64,000 nt of DNA from Nocardioides litoris. Lineage in GTDB: Bacteria; Actinomycetota; Actinomycetes; Propionibacteriales; Nocardioidaceae. Made by a program: the position numbers and the translations under genes. Location: assembly GCF_006346315.1 (NCBI RefSeq), contig NZ_VDMR01000008.1:62001-126000 (forward strand), read 5' to 3'. Position 1 is the stretch's first letter. Each line of letters opens with the position of its first letter. The notes under the pieces are model-generated. The model ran no database searches, was not told the DNA's origin, and worked only from the letters and a program-made list of their open reading frames with translations. This document shows positions 37,129 to 49,300 of the stretch, in pieces.

Positions 37129-40100
37129 TCAGCCGCGGACGAGGCCGACGCGCTGCACGGTCGACCCGGTGCGCACCCCGACCTCGGTGGACGGACGCCA
37201 GCGCGCGGGCAGGCGGTAGAGGGCGTACCAGGTGTACTGGCCGTCGCGCAGGCGCAGCGGCACCATCGTGGCGACCGACCGCCACGGCTTCCCGGGGCTG
37301 CGGACGACGAGCTGGGGCCGGCGGCGGGCGCCGGTCGTGATCGTCTCCACCCGCAGCCGCTGGCCGGGCCGGACGACGAAGCGGCCGGCAGAGTCGCGGG
37401 CGGCGCCGACGACGTACTCCTGCAGCTCGCGGTAGGTCACGGTGCGCGTGGCCACGTTGCCGGCGACGTCGACGGCGCGGACGGTGGCGCGGCGGGTGAC
37501 GCGGTCGACGCGGGTTGTCTGCACGGTGCACGACGCGAGGCCCGACGTCGCGTCGGTGGCGACGCACAGCGGGCTGCGGGAGGGCCCGGCGTACACCGCG
37601 CCCTGGGCGACCCCCTGGACGACCAGCACCGGCGGGGTGGCGTCGATGCGGACCGTGGGCGTGCGCACGGTGACGGCACCACCGTCCTCGGCCAGCACCC
37701 GCACGGAGCCCGACTGCTGCGCGCCGTCGCCGCTGACGACCACGCTGGCCGGGCACGGGGTGACCAGGTGCGCGGTGGTCTCGGTGCAGGTGAGCGGGAA
37801 CGACACCGGACCCCGCTGCCACTCGGTCGGGGCGGCGCCGCCGACCGTGGCCTGCGGGGCGTCGCGCACCGTGGTGGTGGCGGTGGCGGCGAGGTCGGTC
37901 GTGCCGGAGTACGTCGCGGTGAGGGTCAGCCGCTGCTCGGGCCGGAAGTCGAGGACGGTCCGGGTCGCGACGAGCCGGTCGCCGACGACGGCGGTCTCCT
38001 CCGGGACGTCCTCGCCGGCGTAGCCGTACTCGCGCGCCTTGAAGGTGACGGTGCCCAGCGTGCCGGGCGTGGTGGCGTAGCCGGAGGGCAGCGGCAGGCT
38101 CGCCGTCAGCGTGACCTCGCCGCTCGCGGTGCCGCTCACCGACAGCACCAGGGCGGGGTCGCCCTTGGCGACGACCAGTGTGCGGGCCGGGGAGGTCGAG
38201 CAGGACCAGACGCGGGGGCCGGCGTCGGGACCGCACGGGTCGGTCCCGGCCGGGACGGGGTCCGCGACCGGGTCGATGGTGACCGCGGCCCGGAGGGTGC
38301 GGGTGACGCCGGTCGTCGAGCCCGGCGGGCGCCAGGTCGTGGTCACCGGGAGGCTGGTGGCGCCGGCGGGCATCGTGAACCGCTCGGCCGCGACCGTGGT
38401 GCTCGTCTGCGAGGCCCCGCCCGTGGTGGGCTGGGCGGTGGCGGTGAACGTCACCGTGCCGCTCAGCGGCGGGGCCTGGTCGACGGTGCGCGGGACGGCC
38501 GCCACGGGCGGGGCGGTGACGGTGGCCGTGAGCACCTGCGGCGTGCCCACCTCGCCCGCGCCCGGGTCGAGCAGGGTCACCGTGGTCGGTCGGACGCGCA
38601 CCGGGACGACCGCCTCGACCGGGTCGACGTCGTCGTACACGGGGTGGTCGGGCGCCACGGTGAAGGTGACGTGGCACTCCCCGGAGACCAGGGTCGTCAC
38701 GGTGCCCGTCGCCGAGACCGTGCAGATGGACGGGGTGGTCGAGGCGACGGCCGCGTCGAGGCCGGCCGAGCTCGTCAGCGCCGGCGTCCACCGGCTGCCG
38801 ACGGGGAGCTGGGCCGGGGTGACCGGGGCGGCGTCGAGGGTCTGGCGCCGCTTGTCGACCGAGAGCCGCAGGTTGCGGGCCGCGCTCGGTTCGTACTGGT
38901 CGGAGGACGGCGTGAAGGTGCCGCTGAGGACGTACTCGCCCGCGAGGTCGGCCTGCGCCGTCACGGTCGTGAGCATCGAGGTGACGGTCACGGGCCAGGT
39001 CACGGCGTCCGCCGGGGCGTCGCCGACCCGGGCCAGCGTGAGCCGGACCGTGCCGGTGACGGCGACGGGCGTCGTGGTGCCGGGCGTGCTGCCCGTGCCC
39101 GCCCCCGAGGACTCGACCCGGATCGTGAACGGCTCCCGCACGTCGACCCGGTCGGGCCCCACGAGGGTGAGCGCGGTCGGGCGCAGGGCCACCTGGAACT
39201 CGCGCGAGACCTCGTCGGCGGCCTTCCAGTCGCCACCCGGGGAGGCGGGGGCGTTGACGGTGACCGTGCAGGTGCCGGGGCGCAGCAGCCGGACCTTGCC
39301 GTCGCTGCCGACCGCGCACCGGGCGGGGCTCGTGTCGGCGGTGACGGCCAGCACCGGGCGGGCCCCGGACGGCCCGCCGACCAGCCCCGGGGCCGGGTCC
39401 CAGGTGTCGCCGACGTACGACGCGTCCGAGGGCGGCGCGGGGGCGAGGGTGACCCGCTGGGTGCCCGGGAGCACGCTGAGCGTGCGGGTGAGGCTGGAGC
39501 CGGCGACCTCGTCGGCGGGGAGCGTGGGCACGAAGGCGACCCGCGTCGGGAGGGTGCCGGTGCGGTCGGGCACCAGGGCGAAGTCGGCGCTGGTGACCGG
39601 CGCGCCGGCCTCGTCCTCGGGCACCGAGATCGTGATGCCGCTGTCGGTGGTGAGGGTGAACCGGCCCGGCACCGGGCGCCCGCTGGCGGTGGTGCTGCGC
39701 ACCGAGATCAGGTGCTCCTCGCCGACCACCGGCTGGGCGACGGTCTGGGCCGCGAGCGAGACCTGGGACGTGGTGCCCGCGACGGTGACCGTGACCGGGT
39801 CGCTCGGGGGGGAGGCGTCGTGGTCGGCGTCGGCGCCCTGGCGGAGGGTGAAGGTGCACGCGCCGTCGTGGTCGAAGGTGATCACCTGGGCGGCGTCGGG
39901 CCCGCCGACCGAGCAGACGTCCACGGACCCGGTGGCGACGGTGGCCAGCACGGGGGCCGACGACCCGCCGCCCACGGCTCGCACGGACCAGGTGTCGAGC
40001 ACCGCGGCCGTGGCGGGCGGGTCGACGGCGCTCACGACCTGCGGGGCCGGGGCGACGGTGAAGCGGCCGTCGGAGCTCGGCGCCTGGACGGCGTACGCCG

Positions 40101-43100
40101 CGGCCGGGCTCGCGGTGAAGGTGGGCACGACGCGGTAGGTGCCGGCCCGGGTCGGCTCGAAGGCCAGCGACCGCGTGCTGCCGGTCCACGTGGTGTCGGC
40201 CTCGTCGTCGCTGCCGGCGGCGGGCGTGACCCGCTCCCAGTCCCCGGGATCGGCGCCGGTGCCGCGGACGAGGCGGTCCACCGCGAGGTGGCCGCTGCCC
40301 GGGACGAGCCCGGCGAAGACGGTGTCGCGCGCGGTCGCCGAGACCAGGGTCGCGCGGCCCACGGTCGCGGACGTGGGGGTGACCAGGCGCAGCCGGAGGG
40401 GCAGGGCCTGGACGGAGAAGGTGATGGTCCGCACCGGCGACGCGGCCTGCTGGCCGGTCACGGCCTCGCGACGGGCGTCGACCACGCAGGTGCCCGGGGT
40501 GTCGAACCGCACCGCGGCGCCCCTGACCGAGCAGTGCACGGCCTGGTCGGGACCGGGCCGGGCGGTGAGGGTGAGCGCGCCGGTGCCGGTGCCCGTGAAC
40601 TCCGGCTCGAAGGTCCGGGTGGCCCAGGCGGTCGCCGGCTTGGTGGTGTCGTCGAAGAGCAGCGTCTGTGGCGCGGGCTGCGCGGTGACCGACTGCTCCG
40701 AGGCGGGCTCGGGCGGGGTGATCGCGTCGTACTTCTGCGGGTTGGTGGGCCGGTAGGTGACCACGACCCGCTGGGTGCCGGCCGCCGCGACCGTGTAGGT
40801 CGCCGTGGCGGTGCCGGCCTCGTCGTTGCTGGCGAGCACCGGGGCGGGCGCGTCGGGCAGGGAGAGGGTGACGGTGCCCGGCGCCGGCGTGCCCCGCTCG
40901 CGGCCGGGGGAGTCGTCGACCACCGCGACGCGGACCACGACCTGCTCGTTCCAGAAGAACGGCGACGGCGCGGTGCTGACGACCACCTTGACCGGCCGCC
41001 TGGCCGAGGAGAGCGGGACGGTCACCGGCGTCGCGTCGAGGAAGTTGCCGTTGCCGGCCTGGCGGAGCGTCACCGTGCAGGTGCCGGCCCGCTCGAGCGT
41101 GACGCGCACGGGCTGGCCGGCGACGGGGGCGGCGACCGAGCAGGGGGCCCCGCCGGGCACCGAGCCGGTCACCGGGTTGCCCGAGCCGCCGCCGGTGGCG
41201 TGCAGCTCGAGGACGTCGCCGACGCTGCCGGAGCCGGGGTCGGTCGGGTCGGTCGTGATGGTCTGCGGCGCCGGGGTGACGGTGACCGTCGCCGTGCCCT
41301 CGTCCTCCTCGTACACCCGCTGCTCGGCGGTGGTGGGCACGAAGTGGGCGGTCAGCGTGGTCGTCGGCACGACCGGCAGCGACGTCAGCGTCGTGGTCGC
41401 GACCCCGTCGGTGAAGGTCAGGGTCCGCGGCGTGGCGAGGATGCCCGGGGCGCTCAGCGTGCCGGTGCCGTCGAGCAGGCGCACGGTGGCGCGGTCGTCG
41501 CGGACCCGCACGGTGAGGGCCAGGGACGCGCCGTACACCGTCGAGGTGGTGGCCGGGCTGACGGTGACGGTCACCGGTCGCAGAGCCACCGCGATCGGAC
41601 CGGTCTGGACCGAGACCGTGTCGTAGCGGTCGGTACCGGCCATGGTGGCGGTCACCGTGCAGGCGCCCTGGCCGACGAAGGCGACGGTGCTGCCGGTGGC
41701 CGTGCACACAGCGGTGTCGGAGGTCGTGTAGACGACCGGGCCGGCGGCGGCGTCGGTGACCACCGTGGGCGTCCACGTCTCCCCGGCGTACGCCGTGGTG
41801 GGCGGCGCCTGCGCGCCGGTGCCCCACGCCAGGGCACGGGTGAGCTTGTGGACGGTGACCTCGAGGGTGGCCGGGACGGCCGCTGCGTAGCCGCCACCCC
41901 CGGGGTGGGCGGCCTGGAGCCGGCAGGGGCCGGCGGCGACGTAGGTGACCGTGGTGGTGCCGGTGGCCACGGTGCAGGTCGCGGGGGTGAGGGAGGTGAG
42001 GACGGGCTTGCGGGCCGTGCCGTCGGCCTCGGTGGCCGGGGTGACGGTCGCCGCAGCGGTCCAGGTGCCGTCGATGACCGCCCGCGGGGGCGTGCCGAAG
42101 GCGACGGTCTGCGGCAGGTCGTCGATGGTGACCTCGGTGGTCGAGGTCGTGGTGGTGTAGGCGCTGGTGGGCGTGGGGGTGATGGTCGCGGTGACCGCGA
42201 GCCGGCCGGCGGCGGCGGAGCTGATCGTCCGGGTGGCGACGCCGTCGACCCACGTGACGTCCTCGGGGCCGGACGTGCCCGGGGTGGCCCGCTCGTCGCC
42301 GAGCAGGATCGTGCCCGCGCCCGCGACCTTGGCGGCCGGGGCGGTGCCGCCCGAGGTGTCGGTCGCGGTCACCGTGACCGTCACGGTGTCGCGGAAGCGG
42401 TGCGGGTCGCTCAGCGTGACCGCGAGGGCGACGGTGCGGGCCGCGACGGTGAACGTCACCGCGGCGCTGGTGCCGGACGCCGACTCCTCGGCGACGCCCG
42501 CGACCGTCGCGGTGGCCGTGCACGACCCGGTGGCGCGCAGCTCGATGGCGGCGCCGCCGGTGGTGGGGCGGCACACGCCGGGGGTGCTGGTCGCGTAGGT
42601 CGCGGTGCCGCCGGAGTCGGAGGTGACCGCCGGGGTCGCCGGCACTCCCACGACGGCGCCGGTGGGCGCGGTCATGGTCACGGTCTGGGCCTTCAGGCCG
42701 GGGGTGACCCCCACGTCGTCGGTGGCCCGGACGAAGACGGGGCCCTCGGCCACCGTCGCCGTGACCGTGCACAGGCGGGCCTTGAGGTAGGTGACGGTCG
42801 TGCCGGACACGCTGCAGGCCGCGGGGTCGGTCGGGACGAGCGTGACGGCGTCGGTGCCGATCGCCCCCGTCGTGGCGGTCACCACGGGCGTCCAGGTGCC
42901 GCCGACGACGGCGGCGGTGGTCGGGGCCGCGACCTCGATCGTGCGGGCGGCGCGGACGACGTCGTAGGCGCGGGTGGCGGTGCCCTCGGTGTTGCCTCCG
43001 GTGCCCGGCACCGTGACGGTCACCGAGCACGACCCGACGGTGTTCAGGCGCACCCGCTTGCCGTCGGCCGTCGGCTCGCAGACCGTCGCCGGGGTCGAGG

Positions 43101-43323
43101 TGAAGCGGGCCGAGGACGGGGCGGCCGTGGTGACCGGCGGGGTGCGCGTGGTGCCGGCCACGAACGGCCCGCCCGCGGCGGCGTCGAGCTCGTCGAGGGT
43201 GACGGGTTGCGGGGTGGCCGCGTCGGCGGCCAGGGCCGTGGGGACGACTCCGACCGACAGGAGTCCCACGACGACCGCCCACGCGAGGGCCCCGGCGAGC
43301 CGGGCGCGCGACCGGGCGGTCAC
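37129..43323 (-). CDS. Giant secreted protein with Cys-paired Ig-like repeats
   Basis: A 2064-residue protein with a signal peptide (basic start, then A-L-A-W-A-V-V-V-G-L-L-S-V-G-V, cleavage after A-L-A near residue 33). The rest is a chain of Ig-like beta domains. About ten copies of one repeat type can be seen, each with two cysteines about 12-18 residues apart and the ending G-x-C-T-V-T (for example G-S-C-S-V-T-V-T, G-A-C-T-V-T-A-T), alternating with beta domains without Cys. The C-terminal part has C-V-A-T-D-A-T-S-G-L-A-S-C and a final 100-residue module. There is no sortase signal or membrane helix at the end, so it should be released or wall-bound. The GTG start overlaps the upstream stop, so it belongs to the leftward accessory operon. 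Function unknown; adhesion or wall contact is a guess. Confidence 0.8.
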   Translation of the reverse strand: MTARSRARLAGALAWAVVVGLLSVGVVPTALAADAATPQPVTLDELDAAAGGPFVAGTTRTPPVTTAAPSSARFTSTPATVCEPTADGKRVRLNTVGSCSVTVTVPGTGGNTEGTATRAYDVVRAARTIEVAAPTTAAVVGGTWTPVVTATTGAIGTDAVTLVPTDPAACSVSGTTVTYLKARLCTVTATVAEGPVFVRATDDVGVTPGLKAQTVTMTAPTGAVVGVPATPAVTSDSGGTATYATSTPGVCRPTTGGAAIELRATGSCTATATVAGVAEESASGTSAAVTFTVAARTVALAVTLSDPHRFRDTVTVTVTATDTSGGTAPAAKVAGAGTILLGDERATPGTSGPEDVTWVDGVATRTISSAAAGRLAVTATITPTPTSAYTTTTSTTEVTIDDLPQTVAFGTPPRAVIDGTWTAAATVTPATEADGTARKPVLTSLTPATCTVATGTTTVTYVAAGPCRLQAAHPGGGGYAAAVPATLEVTVHKLTRALAWGTGAQAPPTTAYAGETWTPTVVTDAAAGPVVYTTSDTAVCTATGSTVAFVGQGACTVTATMAGTDRYDTVSVQTGPIAVALRPVTVTVSPATTSTVYGASLALTVRVRDDRATVRLLDGTGTLSAPGILATPRTLTFTDGVATTTLTSLPVVPTTTLTAHFVPTTAEQRVYEEDEGTATVTVTPAPQTITTDPTDPGSGSVGDVLELHATGGGSGNPVTGSVPGGAPCSVAAPVAGQPVRVTLERAGTCTVTLRQAGNGNFLDATPVTVPLSSARRPVKVVVSTAPSPFFWNEQVVVRVAVVDDSPGRERGTPAPGTVTLSLPDAPAPVLASNDEAGTATATYTVAAAGTQRVVVTYRPTNPQKYDAITPPEPASEQSVTAQPAPQTLLFDDTTKPATAWATRTFEPEFTGTGTGALTLTARPGPDQAVHCSVRGAAVRFDTPGTCVVDARREAVTGQQAASPVRTITFSVQALPLRLRLVTPTSATVGRATLVSATARDTVFAGLVPGSGHLAVDRLVRGTGADPGDWERVTPAAGSDDEADTTWTGSTRSLAFEPTRAGTYRVVPTFTASPAAAYAVQAPSSDGRFTVAPAPQVVSAVDPPATAAVLDTWSVRAVGGGSSAPVLATVATGSVDVCSVGGPDAAQVITFDHDGACTFTLRQGADADHDASPPSDPVTVTVAGTTSQVSLAAQTVAQPVVGEEHLISVRSTTASGRPVPGRFTLTTDSGITISVPEDEAGAPVTSADFALVPDRTGTLPTRVAFVPTLPADEVAGSSLTRTLSVLPGTQRVTLAPAPPSDASYVGDTWDPAPGLVGGPSGARPVLAVTADTSPARCAVGSDGKVRLLRPGTCTVTVNAPASPGGDWKAADEVSREFQVALRPTALTLVGPDRVDVREPFTIRVESSGAGTGSTPGTTTPVAVTGTVRLTLARVGDAPADAVTWPVTVTSMLTTVTAQADLAGEYVLSGTFTPSSDQYEPSAARNLRLSVDKRRQTLDAAPVTPAQLPVGSRWTPALTSSAGLDAAVASTTPSICTVSATGTVTTLVSGECHVTFTVAPDHPVYDDVDPVEAVVPVRVRPTTVTLLDPGAGEVGTPQVLTATVTAPPVAAVPRTVDQAPPLSGTVTFTATAQPTTGGASQTSTTVAAERFTMPAGATSLPVTTTWRPPGSTTGVTRTLRAAVTIDPVADPVPAGTDPCGPDAGPRVWSCSTSPARTLVVAKGDPALVLSVSGTASGEVTLTASLPLPSGYATTPGTLGTVTFKAREYGYAGEDVPEETAVVGDRLVATRTVLDFRPEQRLTLTATYSGTTDLAATATTTVRDAPQATVGGAAPTEWQRGPVSFPLTCTETTAHLVTPCPASVVVSGDGAQQSGSVRVLAEDGGAVTVRTPTVRIDATPPVLVVQGVAQGAVYAGPSRSPLCVATDATSGLASCTVQTTRVDRVTRRATVRAVDVAGNVATRTVTYRELQEYVVGAARDSAGRFVVRPGQRLRVETITTGARRRPQLVVRSPGKPWRSVATMVPLRLRDGQYTWYALYRLPARWRPSTEVGVRTGSTVQRVGLVRG

Positions 43324-46300
43324 GGGCCGGCCGGGTCGGTCGAGGTGCCGGTGCCGCCGTCCGGGGCGACCGGGTCGGGCGCGGGCGCGGGCGGATCCGC
43401 CGGGGCCGCCGGGGCCGCCGGGGCCGCCGGCGCAGCCGGGGCGTCGGGGTCGGGCTGGAGCACGACCGGGGCGGCCGGTCCCGGCGCGGAGACGGTGACG
43501 ACCTGGGTGGCCGGGCCCCGGGCCCACGTGCCCTCGATGATCCAGGACCCGCGCGGCAGGTCGAAGGTGGCGGTGCCGGAGCCGGTCACCACCTTCGAGG
43601 AGACGGCGGGCACGGGGTGGCGCTGGCCCGGACCGGGGGTGACCGTGACGGTGGCGCGCTCGGTGGCCGCGAGCCCGCTGACGCTGACCGGCACCGAGGC
43701 GGTGCGCTCGACGGCGGTGGGAGCGAAGGTGCCGCCCGGAAGCTGGCCGGTGGCCGGGGTGACCACCCACCAGGGGGCGTCGGCGGCCGAGAGCACGGGC
43801 GTCACCGTCCAGGTGCCCGGCTCGACCCAGATGGAGCCGCCGTAGGCGTCGGGCACGGTGATGTCGGGTCGGCCGGCCCGCTGCACCAGCAGCGAGACGG
43901 GGCTCGGCTGCAGCGGCGCGCCCGGCGTGGTGGTGAACCGGTAGGCGAGCTCGGTGGCCGAGCTGGTCCAGTCGAGGGTGATGTCGCCGGAGCCGGTGCG
44001 CGGCACCTCCAGCGACCCGCTCGGGCAGCTGAGGAGCGGGTCGCCGGCGCCGGGTGCGCCGGTGCTGACCTGCACGGTGGGGCCGGTGAGCGGGCCGTAG
44101 TGGCGGGGGGCCTGGACGACCTGGGCGTCCCAGCAGCCCCAGCGCAGCTGGGGGACGACGGCGGTGACCTGGCCCGCGACGCCGGAGAAGGGCACCGTCT
44201 GGGCGCTGCCCGGCGTCGACCCGACCGGGACGAGGCGGAGCGTGCTGCCGCGGACGTCGTCCCCGGCCACCGGGGCGGTGATGGTCGCGGTGACCTTGCG
44301 GGAGGCCGGGACCAGCGACAGGTCTCGGGTGACCTCGCCGCCGGTGCCCAGGGAGAGCGTCGTGCGCGCGACCGCGCCGTAGCCGTCGGCGGCGACGTCG
44401 ACGTAGTAGCTGCCGTTGGGGACGCCGTCGAGCCGGTAGCGTCCGCGCGCGTCGGTGGTGGTGGTGAGGTCGGTGCGCGACCCCGACTTCGCGGGGCCGT
44501 CGGCGGGGCACAGGTCGGTGCCGGTCGTGGTGCAGGTGAGGGTGACCCGCACGTTGGGCACGAGCAGGCCGGTGCCGGTCTCGGAGGCCACGCCCTTGAG
44601 CGCGCCGGTCACCCGGGTCACCACGACGCGGGCGCCGGTGCCGGTGGAGCCGGGCGCGACGTACACGCTCTGGGCGGTGGAGGTGACCAGGTCGGTGCCG
44701 GAGACCTTGATCCACCAGTAGCCGGGGACGAGGTCACGGATCGTGTAGGCCGTCGCCGGCGCGGTCGGCGCGGTGAGGGGGATGCCGGAGGTGTCGGCGG
44801 GGTCGCGCAGCAGGGTCACCGTGGCGCCCCGGATCGGGTTGTAGCCGTCGGTCACCTCGACCGACAGGTCGGTCGGGACGGCGAACTGGTCGACGTCGGC
44901 CCGGGTCACCGCGCGCGGGGCGACGTCGACCACGGTGCCGGCCATCGCGCCGGTCGGTGCGGCCGGGTCGGCCTCGGGGCTGCGGAGGCGGAAGCCGACG
45001 GCTGTGGGGGCCGTGAGCAGCCAGGTGCCGTCCTGCAGGCCCGGGGTCTCGACGGTGCCGCTGAGGGTGAAGCGCCCGTCGGCGTCGGTGACGGAGGAGA
45101 ACGCCGGGGTCTCGGCGACCGCGGTGCACCAGGTCGTGCCGTCGGTGCCGTCGGCGGTGGCCGTGCACTTCCGGGCGGTGACCCGGCGTCCGACCAGCTT
45201 GTCGAAGTGCTGCACGGTCTGGCCCTGCTTGTCGTAGACCGCGCGCAGGGTGCCACGGACCAGGCCCAGCGGGGTCAGGGTCAGGGTGCAGTCCACGGTG
45301 TCGCCCGGGTCGACCGAGATGCGCCGGGAACCTGTCGGGCCGCACGACAGCGCGGCGTCGCCGACCGCCGCGGGCGGGAGGGTCGTCGTCGCCGAGACGT
45401 GGCCGGGGGCCTTCACGCCGAGCACGTACGCCGTCGGGCTGCCGGCGACGACGTCGGTGAGGTCGACCGTGCCGTCGGCACCCGTGGTGCCGGTGACGTG
45501 GTCGCGGGAGGCGCCCGGACCGGCGGTGGTGCTCGGGGTGACCCGGGCGCCGGCGACCGCGATCGGGTCGCTGGGGTCGCCGCCCACGACCGTCAGGTGC
45601 ACCGTCGCGAGGTGGGGCAGGTCGAAGGCGCCGTCGGTCCCGCACGTCGCTGCGCCGAGGTCGCAGGTCACGGTGCGGGTGACCGGGGCGTAGCCCTCGG
45701 CGGCCACCGTCACGCGGTAGGTCCCGGGCACCGCCGCCGTGCCGGCCCGGACGGCCGTGTCACCGTCGTAGCGGCCCGCGTCCTGCCACCGCAGCCGGGA
45801 CGAGCCGTCGGCGGCCGTGGTGATGCCCGCGGTCACCTCGCGGCCCGTGGGGTCGGTGACCTGCACGCTCACCGTGGCGGGGTCGAGCGTGGCGGTCGGC
45901 ACGGCCCGGACCGGCAGCGTGGCGGGCACGAGCGCCGGGAAGAGCTCGACGTCGTTGACGACGCCGGGCTGCAGGGTCCGGCGGCGCACCGTGCGGGTCT
46001 CCCAGCCGGCCGCCGAGACCGTGACGCTCTGCATGGCCGTGGTGGCGAACGACGTCGGGGCGCGGCTGCCCGCGGCCCACGAGCGGCAGGTGGTGGAGGT
46101 CGGCTCGGACATGATCCGCGAGCCGATGCCCCAGCAGCCGTCGGTGGTGGAGGTGAGCTCGACGGTGTCGGTGCTGGTGGCCTTGCCGGCGTCGTCGAAG
46201 CCGGTGGCGCCGACGAGCACCACCTGTGCGCCCGGGACGGGCCGGTCGACGCCGCGCACCGCGCCCACGACCCGCCCGACGAGGGCCGTGACGGGCTCGG

Positions 46301-49300
46301 TCAGCGGCAGGCGACGCTGCACGGTGGTGTTGGTGCTGGTCGTGACCGCCGCCTGGCCGCCGTTGACACCGCTGACGCCGCGCACGGTGTAGGTGCCGGT
46401 GGGCAGGCCGGTGATCGTGACGCGGCCGTCCTCGCCGGAGGTGCCGATCGTGGCGGTCGGCGGCTCCGGCGAGAGGACGGGCTTGACGCCCTCGGCCGGC
46501 ACGAGCACGTCGTCGTCGGTGCTGCCGGCCGGGCCGGCGGCGGGGCGCAGCACGGTGAGCACCGCCCGGCCCAGGCGCTGGAGCGCGACGGGGTACGGCT
46601 GGGTGCCGCGGCGCAGGTCGAGCACGGCCGGGCCCGACGGCGCGACGTACTGCTTGTCGACCGGGACGACGGTGACGGTGTAGGCGCCCTCGAGCGGCAC
46701 CTCGACGCGGTAGTCGGCGGTCCCGTCGGTCAGTGCCGCGCACCAGGTGCGCCGGCCGGTCTCGAGACCCTGGTTGGCGTGGCCGCCCGCGGTGCAGGCG
46801 TCGGCGTCGTCGGCGGGGCCGTCGGGGTCGCCGCCCGCGACGGGCCGGCCGTCCTCGATGGCCTTGCGGCACTCCTCGACGGAGTGGTCGGCGCGGGCTG
46901 TGCTGGTGGACTCCACCCAGATGCAGGTGTCGGGCAGCGGGTCGGTGTTGGGGGCGCCGTCGGTGTCGGCCAGCGAGAGCCGTCCGACCAGCGCGGGCAC
47001 CGGGACCATCTCGGCCACCGGGGCGGTGGTGACCCGACCCTCGGCGACCTCCACCGGTACCGAGGTGGTGACGTAGCCGGGCGAGGAGACCTTGACGGTG
47101 TACAGGCCGGCGCGCAGGCCGCCGGTCGGCGGGAGCGAGTAGCCGCCGTCGGCGGGGAAGTCGTCGGTCCACGTGACGGGCACCTCGGTGCCGCCCGGGC
47201 CGGGCACCGTGGTCGTCAGGGTGGCCCGCAGGCAGTCGTCCTGGCAGGTCAGCGGGGTCACCGGGTCGGTGGAGGCCGCGGACCCCGACACGGTGGCGGT
47301 CGACGGCTGCCCGCCGCCGATCCGCGGGACGAGGGAGACGGTGGTCGAGCCCGAGGCCGGGCCCGGCTGCACCCGGACGGTGCGGGTCCAGGCGTCGTAG
47401 CCGAAGTAGTCGGCCGAGAGCGTGTAGACGCCGGGCGCGACGCCGTGGAAGCCGAACGTGCTCCGGCCGCCCTCCTCGGGCGTCGAGGAGGTCGTCTTGT
47501 AGGTGTGGTCGTTGTTGGCCAGCGTCAGTCCGGTGGCGGCGAGGACGGTGTCGCCGGCCCCGGCCCGGGCCGATCCCCGGCGTACGGCACGGGCCGAGCC
47601 GGCCTCGGTCTGGCCGCCGACGGAGCCGACGACCGAGCCGGTCGAGGTGGACAGCGTGACCGCGCGCAGGTCCTCCGTCGCCTGGCCGCGGCGGAGGTCG
47701 AGGGTGCGGCTGACGGGCTGGTAGCCGTCGGCGGTCAGGGTCACGGTGTAGCGGCCGGGGGCACGCACCCCGGGCACGAAGAAGCGTCCGGGGCTGCCGT
47801 CGGTCAGCGACGTCGCGGTGTGCACGGTGTCGGACCCGTCGGAGACCGAGACCTCGACACCGCCGAGGCCCTGGGGCTGCCCGTCGTCGCCCATGACCAC
47901 GGCGCGGCCCTTGACCAGCGCGACGCCCGCCGCGAGCTCGAGGTCGGCGCGGCCCTGCCCGCTGGCCGCGAGGTCGACGGTGGCCGCCTCGGTGCTCATG
48001 TCGTGGGCGGTGGCGCTGACGACGTAGGTGCTGGGCGTGGACAGGCCCGTGACCCGCCAGGTGCCGGTCTCGCCGCGACCGCCGGGCGAGGTGCTGCTCG
48101 TCGTGATCGAGGTGGTGCCGTCGCTGATGGTCACGCTCGCGCCGCCGTACGGCGCCCCGTCGGGTCCGCGGACGGTGCCGGAGAGCACGCCCTCGCCCGG
48201 GGCGAGGGAGACCTCGAGGGGCTCCTTGGCCGCCTCGGAGGCGCTGTCGACGACGAACCGCTGGGTCTGGTAGCCCGCCTTGGCGAAGGTGAGCAGGTAG
48301 TAGCCGGGGGCGGTGACGCCGGCGAAGGACCACGCGCCGTCGGCGGCGGTCTGCTCGCTCTGCGCCGAGCGCGCCTCGGAGGGGGCGACGGCGGTGAAGG
48401 CGGCGGGACGCAGGCCGTCGGAGTCGAGCGCGTCGGGGTCGACGCCGACGCCACGCCCGACCATCTCCTCGTCGACGAGGGAGCGGGGGTCGAGGGTGAC
48501 GGTCACACCGTCGGGTGCGGACCCGAGCACGGTGCCGGCGAGCTGGACGCCGTCGTCGGAGCCCGCGCCGGCACCACCGTCGCCCGCCGCGCCCCCGTCG
48601 GCACCCCCGTCGGAGCCACCGTCGGAGCCACCGTCGGAGCCACCGTCGGCGCCCGCGCCGCCGTCGGCCGCGCCGCCGTCGGCTCCTGCGCCGCCGTCGG
48701 CCTGGGCGGCCTGCTCCTGCGACGACTGCCGCACGCGCTCGCTCAGCTGGGGGACCAGCACGAGCACCGCGGCGATCCACACCACGACGACCGCGGCGAT
48801 GGCGACGAGCTTGAGCCCGGCCGGACCGACGACGGTGCGCTGGGTCAGCGCGCCCTCGGCGACCCGGGAGGTCGACTGGGAGTGCGCGGTGACGTCGAAG
48901 GGGTGGCGGTGGCCGTAGCCGACCAGTCGGGGCCGGCGGACCGAGGCCTTGGCGCGCACCCGCACCTCGCCGTCGGGCGGGACCTGGACCGACGTGCGGC
49001 CGAGGCGGACCCGTCCGTTGCCGGGGTCGCGGGCCACCAGGCGCACGTCGGCGGTGCCGCCGCCGCTGTTGCGGACCACGACGGTGAAGCGGCGCCCGGA
49101 GACCGCGGTCAGCTCCTGCGGCTCGAGGCTGACGTCGACGCGGGCACGGGGGTTGACCACGAGCGTGGTCTCGGCGAGGCCGGTGGCCTGCTCGTCGGCG
49201 GGGGAGCGCCCGGTCGCCGGGTCGACGGCCTGTGCGGCGACGGCCAGCGGGTAGCCCGCGGGCAAGGTGCCGGCGGGCGGGGCGAGGGTGAGCACCACGT

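Noticed and set aside
36283..43845. Plus-strand open frame of about 2500 codons opposite the giant Ig gene
   Set aside because: Low-complexity Arg/Gly/Ala text with no recognisable domain; it is the antisense shadow created by high G+C at third codon positions. The minus strand has a signal peptide and regular repeats.
48590..48670. CRISPR-like array
   Set aside because: The repeats are contiguous 12-base units without spacers, in frame inside a protein linker.
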